64,000 nucleotides of DNA from Ornithinimicrobium ciconiae (GCF_007197575.1 NZ_CP041616.1:1054001-1118000), one strand, 5' to 3'; shown: positions 8,608 through 18,490, counted from the first letter of the stretch. Numbers and translations: made by a program. The notes: generated by a model not told the origin, from the letters alone.

Positions 8608-9552
8608 TCAGGGCTCGCCGCGGACGCTGAGCGCCGGGGGGCGGTCGCCCCGGATGGTCGCGACCATGTCCACGACCCTGCGGGTCGCCCGCACGTCATG
8701 CGCGCGGAAGACGGTGGCCCCTAGCCACGCCGCGATCGCTGTCGCGCCCAGCGTCCCCTCCAGCCGGTCGTCGGCCGGCAGGTCGAGGGTCTCGCCGACG
8801 AAGTCCTTGCGCGAGAGGGCCTGCAGGATCGGATAGCCCAGCACGGCCAGGTCGCCGGTGTGCGCCAGCACGGTGAGGCTGTGCCGGGTGGTCTTGCCGA
8901 AGTCCAGCGTGGGGTCGATCAGCACCCGCTCGGGCGCAACCCCCGCCGTGACCGCTGCCGCGGCACCCTCGGCCAGCACCCGCAGCACGTCCCGGACGAC
9001 CGCGAGGTCATCGCCGCCCTGCTCGTCGGCATACGTCACGGCGACGGGGTCAGTGCGCGGGGGCAGACCGCCGGTGTGCGAGACGACGATCCCGGCTCCG
9101 ATCTCGGCTGCGACGTGCACCAGGTCGGGGTCATGACCGGCCCAGGTGTCGTTGACCAGGTCCAGCCCCACGCTGCTCGCCTCGCGGGCCACCTCGCTGC
9201 GCCAGGTGTCCAGACTCAGCACCAGGTCGGGGAACTCGGTGCGCGCGGCCTCTAGAAAGGGCATGACGCGGCGCAGCTCCTCGGCGGCGTCCACGACCGG
9301 ACCCTGCGCCCCGGCGCGCACTCCACCGACATCCACGATGTCCGCTCCCGCAGCTACCGCCTCACGCAGCGCCTGGAGGGCAGAGTCGAGCTCGGCGTGC
9401 CGGTTGCCGCCCCAGAACGAGTCGGGTGTGCGGTTGACGATGGCCATGACTGCGAGGTGGGTGTGGTCGAAGGTCCGGCCCCGCAACCGCAGGGGAGGAG
9501 TGTGCGCCAGCGCGAGAGGGTCGGTTGCTGCCGGTGCTGAGGGGGTCGCCAC
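8608..9552 (-). CDS. folP2: Dihydropteroate synthase-like protein (FolP2 type)
   Basis: 314 aa TIM-barrel of the dihydropteroate synthase family, which joins p-aminobenzoate to a pterin in folate synthesis. Conserved positions kept are TPDSF near residue 45, LSLDTW, VNDTW, the lysine in LDFGK and the SRKDFVG loop. Others depart from the canonical enzyme: IVNRTPDSF for NVTPDSFS, DVGGVRAG for DIGGESTRPG, and VSHTGG for the usual VLMH. This pattern fits the FolP2 paralogue of actinobacteria, which in Mycobacterium tuberculosis was reported not to be an active synthase. The start is GTG at 9552, leaving 57 nt to the divergent ald. Confidence 0.85.
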   Translation of the reverse strand: MATPSAPAATDPLALAHTPPLRLRGRTFDHTHLAVMAIVNRTPDSFWGGNRHAELDSALQALREAVAAGADIVDVGGVRAGAQGPVVDAAEELRRVMPFLEAARTEFPDLVLSLDTWRSEVAREASSVGLDLVNDTWAGHDPDLVHVAAEIGAGIVVSHTGGLPPRTDPVAVTYADEQGGDDLAVVRDVLRVLAEGAAAAVTAGVAPERVLIDPTLDFGKTTRHSLTVLAHTGDLAVLGYPILQALSRKDFVGETLDLPADDRLEGTLGATAIAAWLGATVFRAHDVRATRRVVDMVATIRGDRPPALSVRGEP

Positions 9553-9609
9553 GCCGCCATCGTGCCACGCGGCCTTGCCCCCGGCCGCGACAGCGACCAG
9601 TATCGAACG

Positions 9610-10725
9610 ATGAGGATCGGCGTGCCCAGGGAAGTCAAGAACCGTGAGTACCGGGTGGCGCTCACCCCGATCGGGGTCCACGAGCTGGTCTCGCACGGGC
9701 ACGAGGTGCTCATCGAGACGGACGCGGGGTCGGGATCGCACATCCCGGACGAGGACTACAAGCGTGCCGGTGCCCAGATCGTCGAGGCGGTCGACGAGCT
9801 GTGGGGCAGCGCCGAGGCGGTCCTGAAGGTCAAGGAGCCGGTCCCGGAGGAGTATGACCGGCTGCGGGAGGGACAGATCCTGTTCACCTTCCTGCACCTG
9901 GCCGCCAACGCCGAGCTCACCCGGGAGCTGATGGAGCGCAGGGTCACGGCCATCGCCTACGAGACGGTGCAGCTGTCCTCAGGCGCCTTGCCGCTGCTCT
10001 ATCCGATGTCCGAGGTCGCCGGGTGCCTCGCGCCGCAGGTCGGCGCACACGCCCTGCTGCGTGCCCACGGCGGCCGCGGCGTGCTGATGGGTGGTGTGGG
10101 CGGGGTCGCCAACGCCAAGGTGGTCATCATCGGGGCCGGTGTCGCCGGGCAGAACGCGGCCGACATCGCCGTCGGGATGGGCGCCGACGTCACCCTGCTC
10201 GACACCGATGTCGGCAAGCTGCGCACCGCCGGCCTGCGCTCGCACGGTCGGGTCACCGGGCTGGCCTCCTCCGAGCTGACCCTGCAGGAGTCCGTGCTCG
10301 GGGCCGACCTGGTCATCGGGGCGGTGCTCCTGCCCGGCGCCGCCACCCCCAAGCTGGTGAGCAACGACCTGGTCTCCCGGATGAAGCCCGGCTCCGTCCT
10401 GGTGGACATCGCGATCGACCAGGGCGGCTGCTTCGAGGACAGTCGGGTGACCACCCACGACGACCCGACCTTCACCGTGCACGACTCCATCTTCTACTGC
10501 GTGGGCAACATGCCGGGGGCGGTCCCGCACACCTCGACCTATGCGCTGACCAACGCCACGCTGCCGTATGCCGTGGCCCTCGCCGACAAGGGCTGGGCCC
10601 AGGCGCTGCGCGAGGACCCCAGCCTGGCCCGCGGGCTGAGCACGCACGCCGGGCTGCTGACCAACGCCGCCGTCGGCCAGGCCGTCGGCCTCGACTCGGT
10701 GCCGGTCCAGGACGTCGTGGACTGA
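9610..10725 (+). CDS. ald: Alanine dehydrogenase
   Basis: 371 aa. It catalyses NAD-dependent interconversion of L-alanine with pyruvate plus ammonia. The N-terminal catalytic domain begins [20 protein letters not shown] and contains the active-site lysine in VLKVKEP and His96 in TFLHLAAN. The NAD-binding Rossmann motif [19 protein letters not shown] starts near residue 174. The length equals the family norm. ATG 9610 is chosen because it gives the canonical N-terminus; the frame stays open upstream but into the divergent gene's start region. It is monocistronic. Confidence 0.96.
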   Translation: MRIGVPREVKNREYRVALTPIGVHELVSHGHEVLIETDAGSGSHIPDEDYKRAGAQIVEAVDELWGSAEAVLKVKEPVPEEYDRLREGQILFTFLHLAANAELTRELMERRVTAIAYETVQLSSGALPLLYPMSEVAGCLAPQVGAHALLRAHGGRGVLMGGVGGVANAKVVIIGAGVAGQNAADIAVGMGADVTLLDTDVGKLRTAGLRSHGRVTGLASSELTLQESVLGADLVIGAVLLPGAATPKLVSNDLVSRMKPGSVLVDIAIDQGGCFEDSRVTTHDDPTFTVHDSIFYCVGNMPGAVPHTSTYALTNATLPYAVALADKGWAQALREDPSLARGLSTHAGLLTNAAVGQAVGLDSVPVQDVVD

Positions 10726-10748
10726 CCGACGTGGCAGGGTGGGGGACC

Positions 10749-13226
10749 ATGTCCTCCCTCACCCGTGCGGACGCACAGTTGCGCGCGCAGACTATCGCCG
10801 TGACGGCATATCAGGTCGAGCTGGACCTGACCCGTGGCGACCAGTCCGACCACCCCACCTTCGGCTCACGCAGCGCGGTCTCCTTCACGGCCACTCCGGG
10901 AGCGAGCACCTTCCTGGACCTGCGGGCGCGCGAGGTCCACTCGATCGACCTCAACGGCACGCCCATCGACCCGGCGACCGTGACCGACGGTCGGGTGACA
11001 CTGACCGACCTGGCCCCGCAGAACACGGTCGTGGTCGAGGCGACGATGGCCTACAGCAATGACGGTCAGGGACTGCACCGGGCGCTCGACCCGGCGGACG
11101 GACTGGCCTATGTCTATGGCCACCTCTTCCTCGACGCGGCGCCCACGGTCTTCGCCTGCTTTGACCAGCCCGACCTCAAGGCGCCCTACAGCCTCACCGT
11201 GACCGCGCCGCCGGAGTGGACGGTGCTCGGCAACGGTGCCGCGGTGCACACCGGTGACGGGCGCTGGGAGCTGGCGACGACCAAGCCGCTGGCCACCTAC
11301 TTCGTCACGGTCTGCGCCGGCCCCTATGCCTCGGTGACCGATGAGCACGACGGCATCCCGCTGGGCATCCACGCCCGCGCCTCCCTGGCTGAGCACCTGC
11401 GCGAGCAGGCGCCCGAGATGCTGCAGGTCACCAGGGACGCCTTCGACTACTACCACCAGCTGTTCGGCATCCGTTACCCGTTCGGGTCCTACCACCAGGT
11501 CTTCGTCCCCGAGTTCAACGCCGGTGCGATGGAGAACCCCGGCTGTGTGACCTTCCGCGACGCCATGATCCACCGCGGCGCCGCGACCGACGACGAGCGG
11601 CTCGGGCGGGCCAACACCATCTGCCACGAGATGGCGCACATGTGGTTCGGCGACCTGGTCACCATGCAGTGGTGGGACGACCTCTGGCTCAACGAGTCCT
11701 TCGCCGAATACATGGCCCACCGCACGCTGAGTGCCGTCACCGGCTCCGACGACGCCTGGGTCGATGCGACGGTCTCCCGCAAGGCCTGGGGGTATGCCGC
11801 AGAGCGGGCCCCCTCGACCCACCCGGTGGCGGGGTCCCCGGCTCCGGACGCCGACACCGCCCTGCAGAACTTCGACGGGATCTCCTACGCCAAGGGCGCG
11901 GCGGTGCTGCGCCAACTGATCGCGCACCTGGGTGACGACGCCTTCGTCGCCGGCGTGACGGCATACCTGAGCGACCATGCCTATGGCAACGCCGCCCTGG
12001 CCGACTTCCTGGGGGCGATGGAGGCCGCCTCGGGCCGGTCGCTGACCGGCTGGGCCGAGGGGTGGCTGACCACCGCCGGGCTCGACACGATCGCCGCCGA
12101 GCAGGCCGACGACAGCGTGCGGCTCACCCGCACCCGACCCCCGGGCTCAGCCGCGGACCGGCCGCACACGCTCGACGTCGCGGGGTGGAGCGACGGAGCT
12201 CAGGTGCTGGCCCTCCCGGCGGTGCTCACCAGCGACGAGGCGACGCTGCCGGTGGCTGGGAGCGAGCCGGCCGCGCTGCTGATCCCCAACGCCGGTGACC
12301 TGACGTGGGCCACGGTGCAGCTCTCGGCGGAGAGCCTGGCGGCGCTGCCTGCCGAGCTGGCACAGGTCAGCGAGGCCCAGCACCGGGCGGTGGTCTGGGT
12401 GGCGCTGACCGACGGGCTGGCCCACGCCAGCGTCGACCCCCGCCTGGTCGTGGACACCTTCGCCGCGACCTGGCCCGGTGAGGACCACCCCTCGATCCTG
12501 AGCCGCACGGGCTTCCTGCTGACCGCACGGGTCCTGGGCGAGTACCTCGCTGACCGGCACGTGCCCGCCGCCCGCACCGCGGTCGCCGGTGCCGCCCGTG
12601 CCCGGCTTGACTCAGCCGAGCCGGGCTCGTCGCAGGCGCTGGGCGCGGCCCGGGTCCTGGCGGCGACGGCAGACCCCGAGCTGCTGCGCCGTTGGGCGGA
12701 CGGGGAGGAACTGCCGCAGGGCCTGGCCGGTGACGCGGACTTCCGCTGGCTGGTGCTGCGCTCCCTTGCCGTCGCCGGGGAGGTCACCGTCCCGGAGCTG
12801 GAGTCCGCTCGGGAGGCGGACAACTCGGTGCAGGGCAACCTCGGCGCACTCACCGCCCGTGCCGCCCTGCCGGACGAGGCGAGCAAGGCCTGGGCCTGGG
12901 AGCAGCTGGTCGGGGACGGCCGGTCCAACCATGAGCGCAATGCCCTGGCCGGCGGCTTCTGGCTCGGGCGGCACGCCGACCTGCTCCGGCAGTATGTCGC
13001 CCGCTTCCACCGTGATGTGCCAGCACTGGAGAGTCGGGTCGGGCAGGACGCGCTGGCGCGGGTCGCCACGATCGCCTACCCCCGCACGGTGGTGGAGGAG
13101 GCGACCGTCGCCGCCACGGACGAGCGCCTGGCCGCCGGTGACCTGTCGCCCGCCGTCGGCCGTGCCCTGATCGACCAGCAGTCGGTGCTGCGCGAGGTGC
13201 TGGCCTCCCGGAAGGCCTTCGCCTGA
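10749..13226 (+). CDS. pepN: Aminopeptidase N (M1 family)
   Basis: 825 aa zinc aminopeptidase that trims N-terminal residues from peptides in the cytoplasm. The exopeptidase motif GAMEN is at residues 259-263, the zinc site HEMAH at 293-297 with its third ligand Glu316 in NESFAEY, and a C-terminal ERAP1-like helical domain fills the second half. It matches the actinobacterial PepN length (about 850). There is no signal peptide. ATG 10749 lies 23 nt after the ald stop; a CAGGGT hexamer 8 nt before it could be the -10 of a leaderless promoter. The frame upstream of 10749 is an ald shadow. Confidence 0.95.
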   Translation: MSSLTRADAQLRAQTIAVTAYQVELDLTRGDQSDHPTFGSRSAVSFTATPGASTFLDLRAREVHSIDLNGTPIDPATVTDGRVTLTDLAPQNTVVVEATMAYSNDGQGLHRALDPADGLAYVYGHLFLDAAPTVFACFDQPDLKAPYSLTVTAPPEWTVLGNGAAVHTGDGRWELATTKPLATYFVTVCAGPYASVTDEHDGIPLGIHARASLAEHLREQAPEMLQVTRDAFDYYHQLFGIRYPFGSYHQVFVPEFNAGAMENPGCVTFRDAMIHRGAATDDERLGRANTICHEMAHMWFGDLVTMQWWDDLWLNESFAEYMAHRTLSAVTGSDDAWVDATVSRKAWGYAAERAPSTHPVAGSPAPDADTALQNFDGISYAKGAAVLRQLIAHLGDDAFVAGVTAYLSDHAYGNAALADFLGAMEAASGRSLTGWAEGWLTTAGLDTIAAEQADDSVRLTRTRPPGSAADRPHTLDVAGWSDGAQVLALPAVLTSDEATLPVAGSEPAALLIPNAGDLTWATVQLSAESLAALPAELAQVSEAQHRAVVWVALTDGLAHASVDPRLVVDTFAATWPGEDHPSILSRTGFLLTARVLGEYLADRHVPAARTAVAGAARARLDSAEPGSSQALGAARVLAATADPELLRRWADGEELPQGLAGDADFRWLVLRSLAVAGEVTVPELESAREADNSVQGNLGALTARAALPDEASKAWAWEQLVGDGRSNHERNALAGGFWLGRHADLLRQYVARFHRDVPALESRVGQDALARVATIAYPRTVVEEATVAATDERLAAGDLSPAVGRALIDQQSVLREVLASRKAFA

Positions 13227-13253
13227 CCGAACCGCGCTGCGCACACAATCGTC

Positions 13254-13293
13254 GGGGTGCAGGATCGGTCACCGGTGACCGATCCTGCACCCC
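13254..13293. repeat. Palindromic element family A, copy 2
   Basis: A perfect 40-nt palindrome: arm GGGGTGCAGGATCGGTCACC followed directly by its exact reverse complement. It lies 27 nt after the pepN stop, facing the convergent membrane-protein gene. It is the best-preserved copy of the family. Downstream, ACGAGGGACGCCT occurs twice (13315-13347 region) before the convergent gene ends. Confidence 0.9.
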
Positions 13294-13370
13294 ACAGAAG
13301 TCAGTGACGCCGAAAACGAGGGACGCCTACCACGAGGGACGCCTGAAGCCAGTGGCGCCTGAGCGCGCCG

Positions 13371-15047
13371 TCAGGGCGTGAAGTCCAGGGCCTCCTCGGC
13401 CAGGCCGAGCACCTCCCAGTAATTGCCCTTGCCATCAGAGAGGGCATACATGGGGACCAGGAACTCGGTGCCGTCCCACAGGCTCAGCACCCCGGTGTGC
13501 AGTTCGACGCTGGTGACGGTCGACTCGCTGAGGGGGTAGGGGATGGGGTCACCCGGGGAGACCGGCGGCAGCTTCGCCGGCTCGCCCCACTGGTCCGCCG
13601 GATAGATGTACTCCAGGTCCGGGATGTAGGCACCCATCTGCTGGTAGCGGGCGTCGGTCGCGCGGGTCACGGCCTCGGTCGGTGAGATGACGTTGTAGGT
13701 GCCCAGCTCCGCGAAGTCACCGAGCAGCAGGCTGGCGTAGACCACCCCGCCGCTGGCCACCGAGAAGTGCCACGAGCGGTATGCCGACAGCGGAGAGTTC
13801 GGATCGGTCACCGTGACCGGGACGTCGGTGATGTCCGCGTCGATCATGGACTGGTAGTCCTCCAGCAGCTCGCTGTCGATCGCGGGGTTGGCTGTGCTGG
13901 CCGCGGCGTCCCCCTCGGCGGTGCTGGCCTCTTCGTCGTTCCTGGACTCGTCGTCCCCGGACTCGCCGTCCCCGGACTCGCCGGTGCTGGACTCGTCACC
14001 CGCGCCGAACATCGCCGCGTCGTCATAGGAGTCCACGGTGAACTCCAGGCCGGAGTAGTCGACCCCAGCCTGCGTCAGGAACTCCTGAGCTGCGGCGATC
14101 GCTGCCTCGTCGTCGGGCAGTTCGCCCGCTGGCACGCACTCGATTTCCGTCGGGGAGCCCGGACCGAACCAGCCGTAGCCCTCGTCGGACTCGGCCATGT
14201 CGGCCATCATCTGGTCGCAGTAGGGATCCAGGGCGGGGTTGCTGTAGTCGATCGTCAGACCGCTGTAGTTGTAGACGTTGAGCATCCGGCCGTCGGTGCT
14301 GTCCGTGACGGAGGAACTGTCCGTCCCGTCGTCAACGATCTCGCCGTCGATGCCGAGACCGTCGGCATACTGCCTCAGCAGGTCGGGCGCGCTCGCGGCG
14401 TCGGTGTCCCCGACCTGGACCGCGTAGACCGGGCCGGTGGTCCGCTCGGTCGACAGACCCGCACCGGCAACCGGGACAGCTGGCCCGGCATAGCCGCCTC
14501 CCTCCGCGGACATCCCCGCATCCCCGCCAACGTAGTGCTCGTCGCCCATGGCCCGCTCGGCCGCGTCCTCAGCAGCGCCCATGAGCGCAGGGTGCTGATC
14601 TCCAGACGCATCGGCTCCACCCGCGTCCGACCCGCTGTCGCTGTCCTGAGTGGACGACGCAACGCTCGTGCCGCCCCCGTCATCCCCTCCGGCTGTGGCC
14701 GCGCCGACGGCATAACCACCACCGCCGAGGGCGACGGCAGCGACGGCTGCTGCGACCAGGAGGCCGCTGCGTCCGGTGCGCACTCCCGGGTCTGAGATGT
14801 GGACCGCGCTGCTGCTCGAGTCGCTGGCGCTGTAGGCCGCCCGGTAGTCGCTGCCGGTCACCGGGCGATGAGTGCTGCCGGTCACCGGGCGATGAGTGCT
14901 GCCGGGCAGCTGGCCGGTCTGGCTGTCGCCCAGTGGCGTGCGCCCCCGCAGCCGCGCCGTCATCTTGTGCAGGTCCGGGTGTGCTCCTGTCGCCGGGTCC
15001 GCAGCGCGGAGCCGGGCCAGTGCCTCATCGTCCTGGTAGTCGCTCAT
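13371..15047 (-). CDS. Single-pass membrane protein linked to ECF sigma factor
   Basis: 558 aa of unknown function. It has a cytoplasmic N-terminal region (~95 residues), one membrane helix (LLVAAAVAAVALGGGGYAVGAA, about residues 95-116) and a long acidic extracytoplasmic part with low-complexity Ser/Gly/Asp/Glu stretches. Position and topology match the actinobacterial pattern of an ECF sigma factor followed by a membrane partner that may act as an anti-sigma factor or a regulated cell-envelope protein. However, no HxxxCxxC zinc anti-sigma motif is seen. A strong ribosome site (GGGAGGA) precedes ATG 15047. Residues ~50-65 contain a duplicated octapeptide (GSTHRPVT). Confidence 0.75.
   Translation of the reverse strand: MSDYQDDEALARLRAADPATGAHPDLHKMTARLRGRTPLGDSQTGQLPGSTHRPVTGSTHRPVTGSDYRAAYSASDSSSSAVHISDPGVRTGRSGLLVAAAVAAVALGGGGYAVGAATAGGDDGGGTSVASSTQDSDSGSDAGGADASGDQHPALMGAAEDAAERAMGDEHYVGGDAGMSAEGGGYAGPAVPVAGAGLSTERTTGPVYAVQVGDTDAASAPDLLRQYADGLGIDGEIVDDGTDSSSVTDSTDGRMLNVYNYSGLTIDYSNPALDPYCDQMMADMAESDEGYGWFGPGSPTEIECVPAGELPDDEAAIAAAQEFLTQAGVDYSGLEFTVDSYDDAAMFGAGDESSTGESGDGESGDDESRNDEEASTAEGDAAASTANPAIDSELLEDYQSMIDADITDVPVTVTDPNSPLSAYRSWHFSVASGGVVYASLLLGDFAELGTYNVISPTEAVTRATDARYQQMGAYIPDLEYIYPADQWGEPAKLPPVSPGDPIPYPLSESTVTSVELHTGVLSLWDGTEFLVPMYALSDGKGNYWEVLGLAEEALDFTP
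14850..14897. repeat. 24-bp tandem duplication in the sigma-partner gene
   Basis: Two identical 24-nt copies (14850-14873 and 14874-14897) encode the duplicated GSTHRPVT octapeptide of the membrane protein on the minus strand, just before its membrane helix. Confidence 0.88.
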
Positions 15048-15129
15048 CGTGTGTCCTCCCTGACGGTGCCACCCTCAGCGTGGCTGCCTACCTGCTCTGT
15101 GTCGCTGGTGCTCCGAACGTTGCGCAGCC

Positions 15130-15657
15130 TCATGTCGCCCACGCCTCACGCAGTCGGGCGCGCGCCCTGGACAGGGCGGCGGCGGCACCACCACGGGTGA
15201 CGCCGAGGGCCTTCGCCAGACCCTCGCCGTCCAGGCCCTCCCACGCATGCAGCATGAGGACCTTGCGGTCTCGGGCGCTCAGCCGGGCCATCGCGCGGCG
15301 CACGTCGTCGTCCTCGACGACCAGCTCCGCGGGGTCGATGCTGCGGCTGCGGTCGTCGTCGGACCCGGCGCCATAGTCGGCCAGGAGCGTCAGCGTCGGC
15401 TTGCGGCGATGGTTGGACAGCACATACGAGGCCGTCTTGTAGAGCCAGGGGAGGGTGAACTCCTCGGGGATGGAGTCGCGCCGCCGCCAGGCGACCGCGA
15501 AGACCTCCGCGGCCAGATCCTCCGCCTCCTGACGGGGAGCGCGACGCACGAAGTAGCGGTGCACCGACACCGCGTGCTCGGCGAACAACTGGTCAAACCA
15601 CGCCTCGTCGCGGGTCGGTGACCCCGGACTATGTCCCTCTGCCATGCCCAGCACCAT
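15130..15657 (-). CDS. ECF-family RNA polymerase sigma factor
   Basis: 175 aa. Region 2 is recognisable in WFDQLFAEHAVSVHRYFVRR and EDLAAEVFAVAWRR, and region 4 in LSARDRKVLMLHAWEGLDGEGLAKALGVTRGGAAAALSRARARLRE, the helix-turn-helix that reads the -35 box. It should direct RNA polymerase to a small regulon, probably including its own operon. ATG 15657 is preceded by GGAGG at 5-nt spacing; a GTG at 15672 would add five residues. The membrane partner gene follows after 82 nt. Confidence 0.9.
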   Translation of the reverse strand: MVLGMAEGHSPGSPTRDEAWFDQLFAEHAVSVHRYFVRRAPRQEAEDLAAEVFAVAWRRRDSIPEEFTLPWLYKTASYVLSNHRRKPTLTLLADYGAGSDDDRSRSIDPAELVVEDDDVRRAMARLSARDRKVLMLHAWEGLDGEGLAKALGVTRGGAAAALSRARARLREAWAT

Positions 15658-15798
15658 CGCCGCCTCCGACACCCGGTCGCCCCAGCGTCAGGGGCGTCTG
15701 CCCAGTCACTGTCAGGGAGCTCACAGGTGTTGCACCGCTTGGGCGACTTCATGTCCCGGCCGCCCACTGACCCGGTCAGGCGCTGGGGGAGACATCAG

Positions 15799-16296
15799 TT
15801 AGCGGTAGTTCGTGAACTGCACCGCGAAGTCGAGGTCGGCGGTCTTGACTAGACGCTGGACCTCCTGCAGGTCGTCGCGGGACTTGGAGGTCACCCGCAG
15901 CTCGTCGCCCTGGATCTGGGCCTTGACTGACTTGGGGCCCTCGTCGCGGATGAGCTTGGAGACCTTCTTGGCGTTTTCGCTGCTGATGCCCTCGGTGAGG
16001 GCGGCGTCCAGGCGGTATTCCTTGCCGGAAGGGCGCGGGTCACCGTCATCGGAGTAGTCCAGCGATTTCAGCGAGACGCCGCGCTTGACCAGCTTGGTCT
16101 GCAGGACGTCGAGAACGGCCAGGCAGCGCTCCTCGCTGTTGGCCTTCATGGTGATCGAGTCACCGGACAGCTCGACCAGGGCACCGATGTTGCGGAAGTC
16201 GTAGCGCGTGCTGATCTCCTTGGCGGCCTGGTTGACAGCGTTGGCGACCTCCTGCTTGTCGACCTTGCTGACGATGTCGAACGACGAGTCGGCCAT
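15799..16296 (-). CDS. YajQ-family nucleotide-binding protein
   Basis: 165 aa, full length for the YajQ/DUF520 family (two ferredoxin-like folds). It starts with the typical [24 protein letters not shown] and contains TRYDFRN and [24 protein letters not shown]. Members bind nucleotides or RNA, and some bind cyclic di-GMP; the precise role is unresolved. ATG 16296 is clear. It is a single gene, divergent from tRNA-Tyr. Confidence 0.95.
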   Translation of the reverse strand: MADSSFDIVSKVDKQEVANAVNQAAKEISTRYDFRNIGALVELSGDSITMKANSEERCLAVLDVLQTKLVKRGVSLKSLDYSDDGDPRPSGKEYRLDAALTEGISSENAKKVSKLIRDEGPKSVKAQIQGDELRVTSKSRDDLQEVQRLVKTADLDFAVQFTNYR

Positions 16297-16373
16297 GATG
16301 CTTCTCCTCAGTGGGTAGCGGGTCCGGTTCGGACGTGGTGTGCTTCCCTGTTATTGTTTCATCCGCGCTCCAC

Positions 16374-16459
16374 GGCAGGTTGTCCGAGCGGCCAATGGAA
16401 GCGGACTGTAAATCCGCCGGCGTATGCCTACGCAGGTTCGAATCCTGCACCTGCCACCA
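16374..16459 (+). tRNA. tRNA-Tyr (anticodon GTA), CCA encoded
   Basis: 86 nt class II tRNA. Acceptor GGCAGGT pairs with ACCTGCC (16449-16455), followed by A and an encoded CCA. Anticodon stem GCGGA/TCCGC holds loop CT-GTA-AA (anticodon at 16408-16410). A long variable arm and T-loop GTTCGAATC are present. Confidence 0.95.
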
Positions 16460-16465
16460 CGACGA

Positions 16466-16490
16466 GGGCCCGACCACACCGGTCGGGCCC
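16466..16490 (+). terminator. Hairpin after tRNA-Tyr
   Basis: Perfect 10-bp stem GGGCCCGACC / GGTCGGGCCC with a five-base loop, seven bases after the tRNA 3' end. Only a short T pair follows, typical of GC-rich genomes. It is a probable transcription terminator. Confidence 0.75.
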
Positions 16491-16499
16491 TTCGCGTGT

Positions 16500-16561
16500 C
16501 CCACCCGTTTTTGGGGAGGTTCGGTACGCGGGGAACCTATTTTGGGGGAGGTTTAGTACGC
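16500..16561. repeat. 32-nt dispersed repeat family C, locus 1 (two units)
   Basis: Two adjacent units, best read on the minus strand: 16530-16561 (32 nt, starting GCGTACTAAACCTCCCCC) and 16500-16529 (30 nt, starting GCGTACCGAACCTCCCC). They share the AAACCTC-CCAAAA core with loci at 25491 and 38175. They occupy the intergenic space between tRNA-Tyr and the DinB-like gene. Confidence 0.75.
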
Positions 16562-16643
16562 ACGCCGGAGCTCGTGGGCCACCAGCCCGCGGGTGTCGGT
16601 GGTTGGTCATAGGCTCGGCGCCATCCGAACCTGAGGAGTGAGC

Positions 16644-17228
16644 ATGGGCACCGCAGACTCTGACACCGACTGGCACAGCCTGGCGATCGAGCAACTGACC
16701 TGGCACTGGGAGCACCACGCCCGGCCACGCCTGGACGGGCTGACCGACGAGGAATACCTCTGGGAGCCGGTCGCCGGTGCCTGGAGTGTGCGGCCCCGCG
16801 GCACGGGGGCGACCGCGCAGGCTATAGGCAGCGGCGACTGGGAGATCGACTTCGCCCTACCGGAGCCGAGTCCTGCGCCCGTCACCACCATCGCCTGGCG
16901 GCTCGGGCACATCATCGTCGGCATCTTCGGTGCGCGGGCCGCGTCCCACTTCGGGTTCCGTCCGTGCGACTACGTCACCTGGGACTACGCGGGCACCGCA
17001 GAGGGGGCGCTGGCCCAGCTCGACGAGACGTATGCCGCGTGGCTGGCCGGGGTGCGCGGGCTCGATTCCGCGGCGCTCGCCAAGGCTGTGGGGGAGGCTG
17101 AGGGGCCCTTCGCGGACCACCCCATGGCTGAGCTGGTGCTGCACATCAACCGTGAGGCGATCCACCACCTGGCCGAGATCGCCCTGCTGCGTGACCTGTG
17201 GGCCCACGGCGTGCGCGACCAGGTGTGA
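16644..17228 (+). CDS. DinB-family protein
   Basis: 194 aa helical-bundle protein of the DinB/YfiT superfamily. Features seen are the opening WEHHARPRLDGLTDEEYLWEPV, the central WRLGHIIVGIFGARAASHFG and the C-terminal REAIHHLAEIALLRDL. The histidines at matching positions could hold a metal as in other DinB-like proteins, some of which are bacillithiol- or mycothiol-dependent enzymes. The substrate is unknown. ATG 16644 follows GAGGAG at proper spacing, and a TAGGCT -10 box lies ~35 nt upstream; GTG 16638 is in frame but overlaps the ribosome site. Confidence 0.85.
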   Translation: MGTADSDTDWHSLAIEQLTWHWEHHARPRLDGLTDEEYLWEPVAGAWSVRPRGTGATAQAIGSGDWEIDFALPEPSPAPVTTIAWRLGHIIVGIFGARAASHFGFRPCDYVTWDYAGTAEGALAQLDETYAAWLAGVRGLDSAALAKAVGEAEGPFADHPMAELVLHINREAIHHLAEIALLRDLWAHGVRDQV

Positions 17229-17248
17229 CGTCGTGGGGTGGGTGGTCC

Positions 17249-17254
17249 TAGTCT
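17249..17254 (+). promoter_or_regulatory. Putative -10 box of a leaderless rocD transcript
   Basis: TAGTCT sits six bases before the ATG at 17261, and no Shine-Dalgarno sequence is present. This spacing would place transcription start on or next to the start codon, as in leaderless actinobacterial mRNAs. Confidence 0.5.
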
Positions 17255-17260
17255 TGCCCC

Positions 17261-18490
17261 ATGACCGACACCCAGCTCCCGCAGACAAATGCAGCGTTCA
17301 TCGAGCTCGAGGACCGCGTCGCGGCACACAACTACTCCCCGCTCCCGGTCGTCGTGGCCGAGGCCGAGGGCGTGTGGGTGACCGACGTCGAGGGCAACCG
17401 ATACCTCGATGCCCTGGCGGGCTACTCCGCCCTGAACTTTGGCCACCGCCACCCCGACCTCGTCGCGGCCGCCAAGAACCAGCTCGACCGCTCGACGCTG
17501 ACCAGCCGTGCCTTCCACAACGACCAGCTGGGCCCGTTCTGCCGAGACCTGGCAGCCCTCGTCGGCAAGGACCAGATCCTGCCGATGAACACCGGCGCAG
17601 AGGCCGTCGAGACCGCGATCAAGATCGCCCGCAAGTGGGGCTACCGCGTCAAGGGCGTCGAGCAGGGCAAGGCCAACATCATCGTGATGGACGGCAACTT
17701 CCACGGCCGCACCACCACGATCATCAGCTTCTCCGACGACCCCGAGGCCCACGACGACTACGGCCCCTACACTCCCGGCTTCACCGCCGTCCCCTATGAC
17801 GACCTCGCGGCGATCGAGTCCGCGATCACTGACGACACCGTCGCCGTGCTCGTCGAGCCGATCCAGGGCGAGCAGGGCGTGCAGATCCCCAAGGAGGGCT
17901 TCCTGCCCGGGCTGCGCGAGCTGTGCACCGAGCGCAACGTGCTGATGATCGCCGACGAGATCCAGTCCGGCCTGGGCCGCACCGGCACCACGCTGGCCTG
18001 CGGTTATGAGGGCGTCGAGGCCGACATCTACACCCTGGGCAAGGCGCTCGGCGGTGGCATCGTCCCGGTCTCTGCCGTCGCGGCCGACGAGAACGTCATG
18101 GGCGTCATCACCCCCGGCACGCACGGCTCGACCTTCGGTGGCAACCCCCTGGCCGCGGCCGTCGGCCACGCGGTCGTCAAGATGCTGCAGACCGGTGAGC
18201 CTCAGCAGCGCGCCGCCGACCTGGAGGATGTCTTCCGGGAGGGCCTTGAGGCCCTGATCGGCAAGGGCGTGGAGACCGTGCGGGTGCGCGGGCTCTGGGC
18301 CGGTGTCGACATCGACCCCGACCTGATGACCGGCAAGGACGCCTGCAAGGGTCTGGCCAAGAAGGGGGTCCTGGCCAAGGACACCCACGGCTCGACCATC
18401 CGGCTGGCCCCGCCGTTGACGATCACCGAGGAGGAGCTGCGCCAGGTGATCGACGCCCTGGCCGCAGTGCTCACCGAGGCCGCTGCCTGA
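17261..18490 (+). CDS. rocD: Ornithine aminotransferase
   Basis: 409 aa PLP enzyme of class III aminotransferases. It converts ornithine and 2-oxoglutarate to glutamate semialdehyde and glutamate, linking arginine and proline metabolism. The N-terminus ELEDRVAAHNYSPLPVVVAEAEG is typical of the ornithine subgroup. The PLP lysine is in YTLGKALGGG, preceded by the metal-like IADEIQSGLGRTG strand. It is full length. It appears monocistronic and leaderless. Other class III substrates are possible but less likely. Confidence 0.93.
   Translation: MTDTQLPQTNAAFIELEDRVAAHNYSPLPVVVAEAEGVWVTDVEGNRYLDALAGYSALNFGHRHPDLVAAAKNQLDRSTLTSRAFHNDQLGPFCRDLAALVGKDQILPMNTGAEAVETAIKIARKWGYRVKGVEQGKANIIVMDGNFHGRTTTIISFSDDPEAHDDYGPYTPGFTAVPYDDLAAIESAITDDTVAVLVEPIQGEQGVQIPKEGFLPGLRELCTERNVLMIADEIQSGLGRTGTTLACGYEGVEADIYTLGKALGGGIVPVSAVAADENVMGVITPGTHGSTFGGNPLAAAVGHAVVKMLQTGEPQQRAADLEDVFREGLEALIGKGVETVRVRGLWAGVDIDPDLMTGKDACKGLAKKGVLAKDTHGSTIRLAPPLTITEEELRQVIDALAAVLTEAAA

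Noticed and set aside
10023..10748. N-terminal extension of the pepN frame into ald
   Set aside because: Arg/Pro-rich shadow translation of ald; the conserved PepN start is at 10749.
13254..13293. Family A palindrome as a simple Rho-independent terminator
   Set aside because: It could terminate transcription, but no T-run follows and the sequence itself is conserved in three places, so it is listed as a repeat element.
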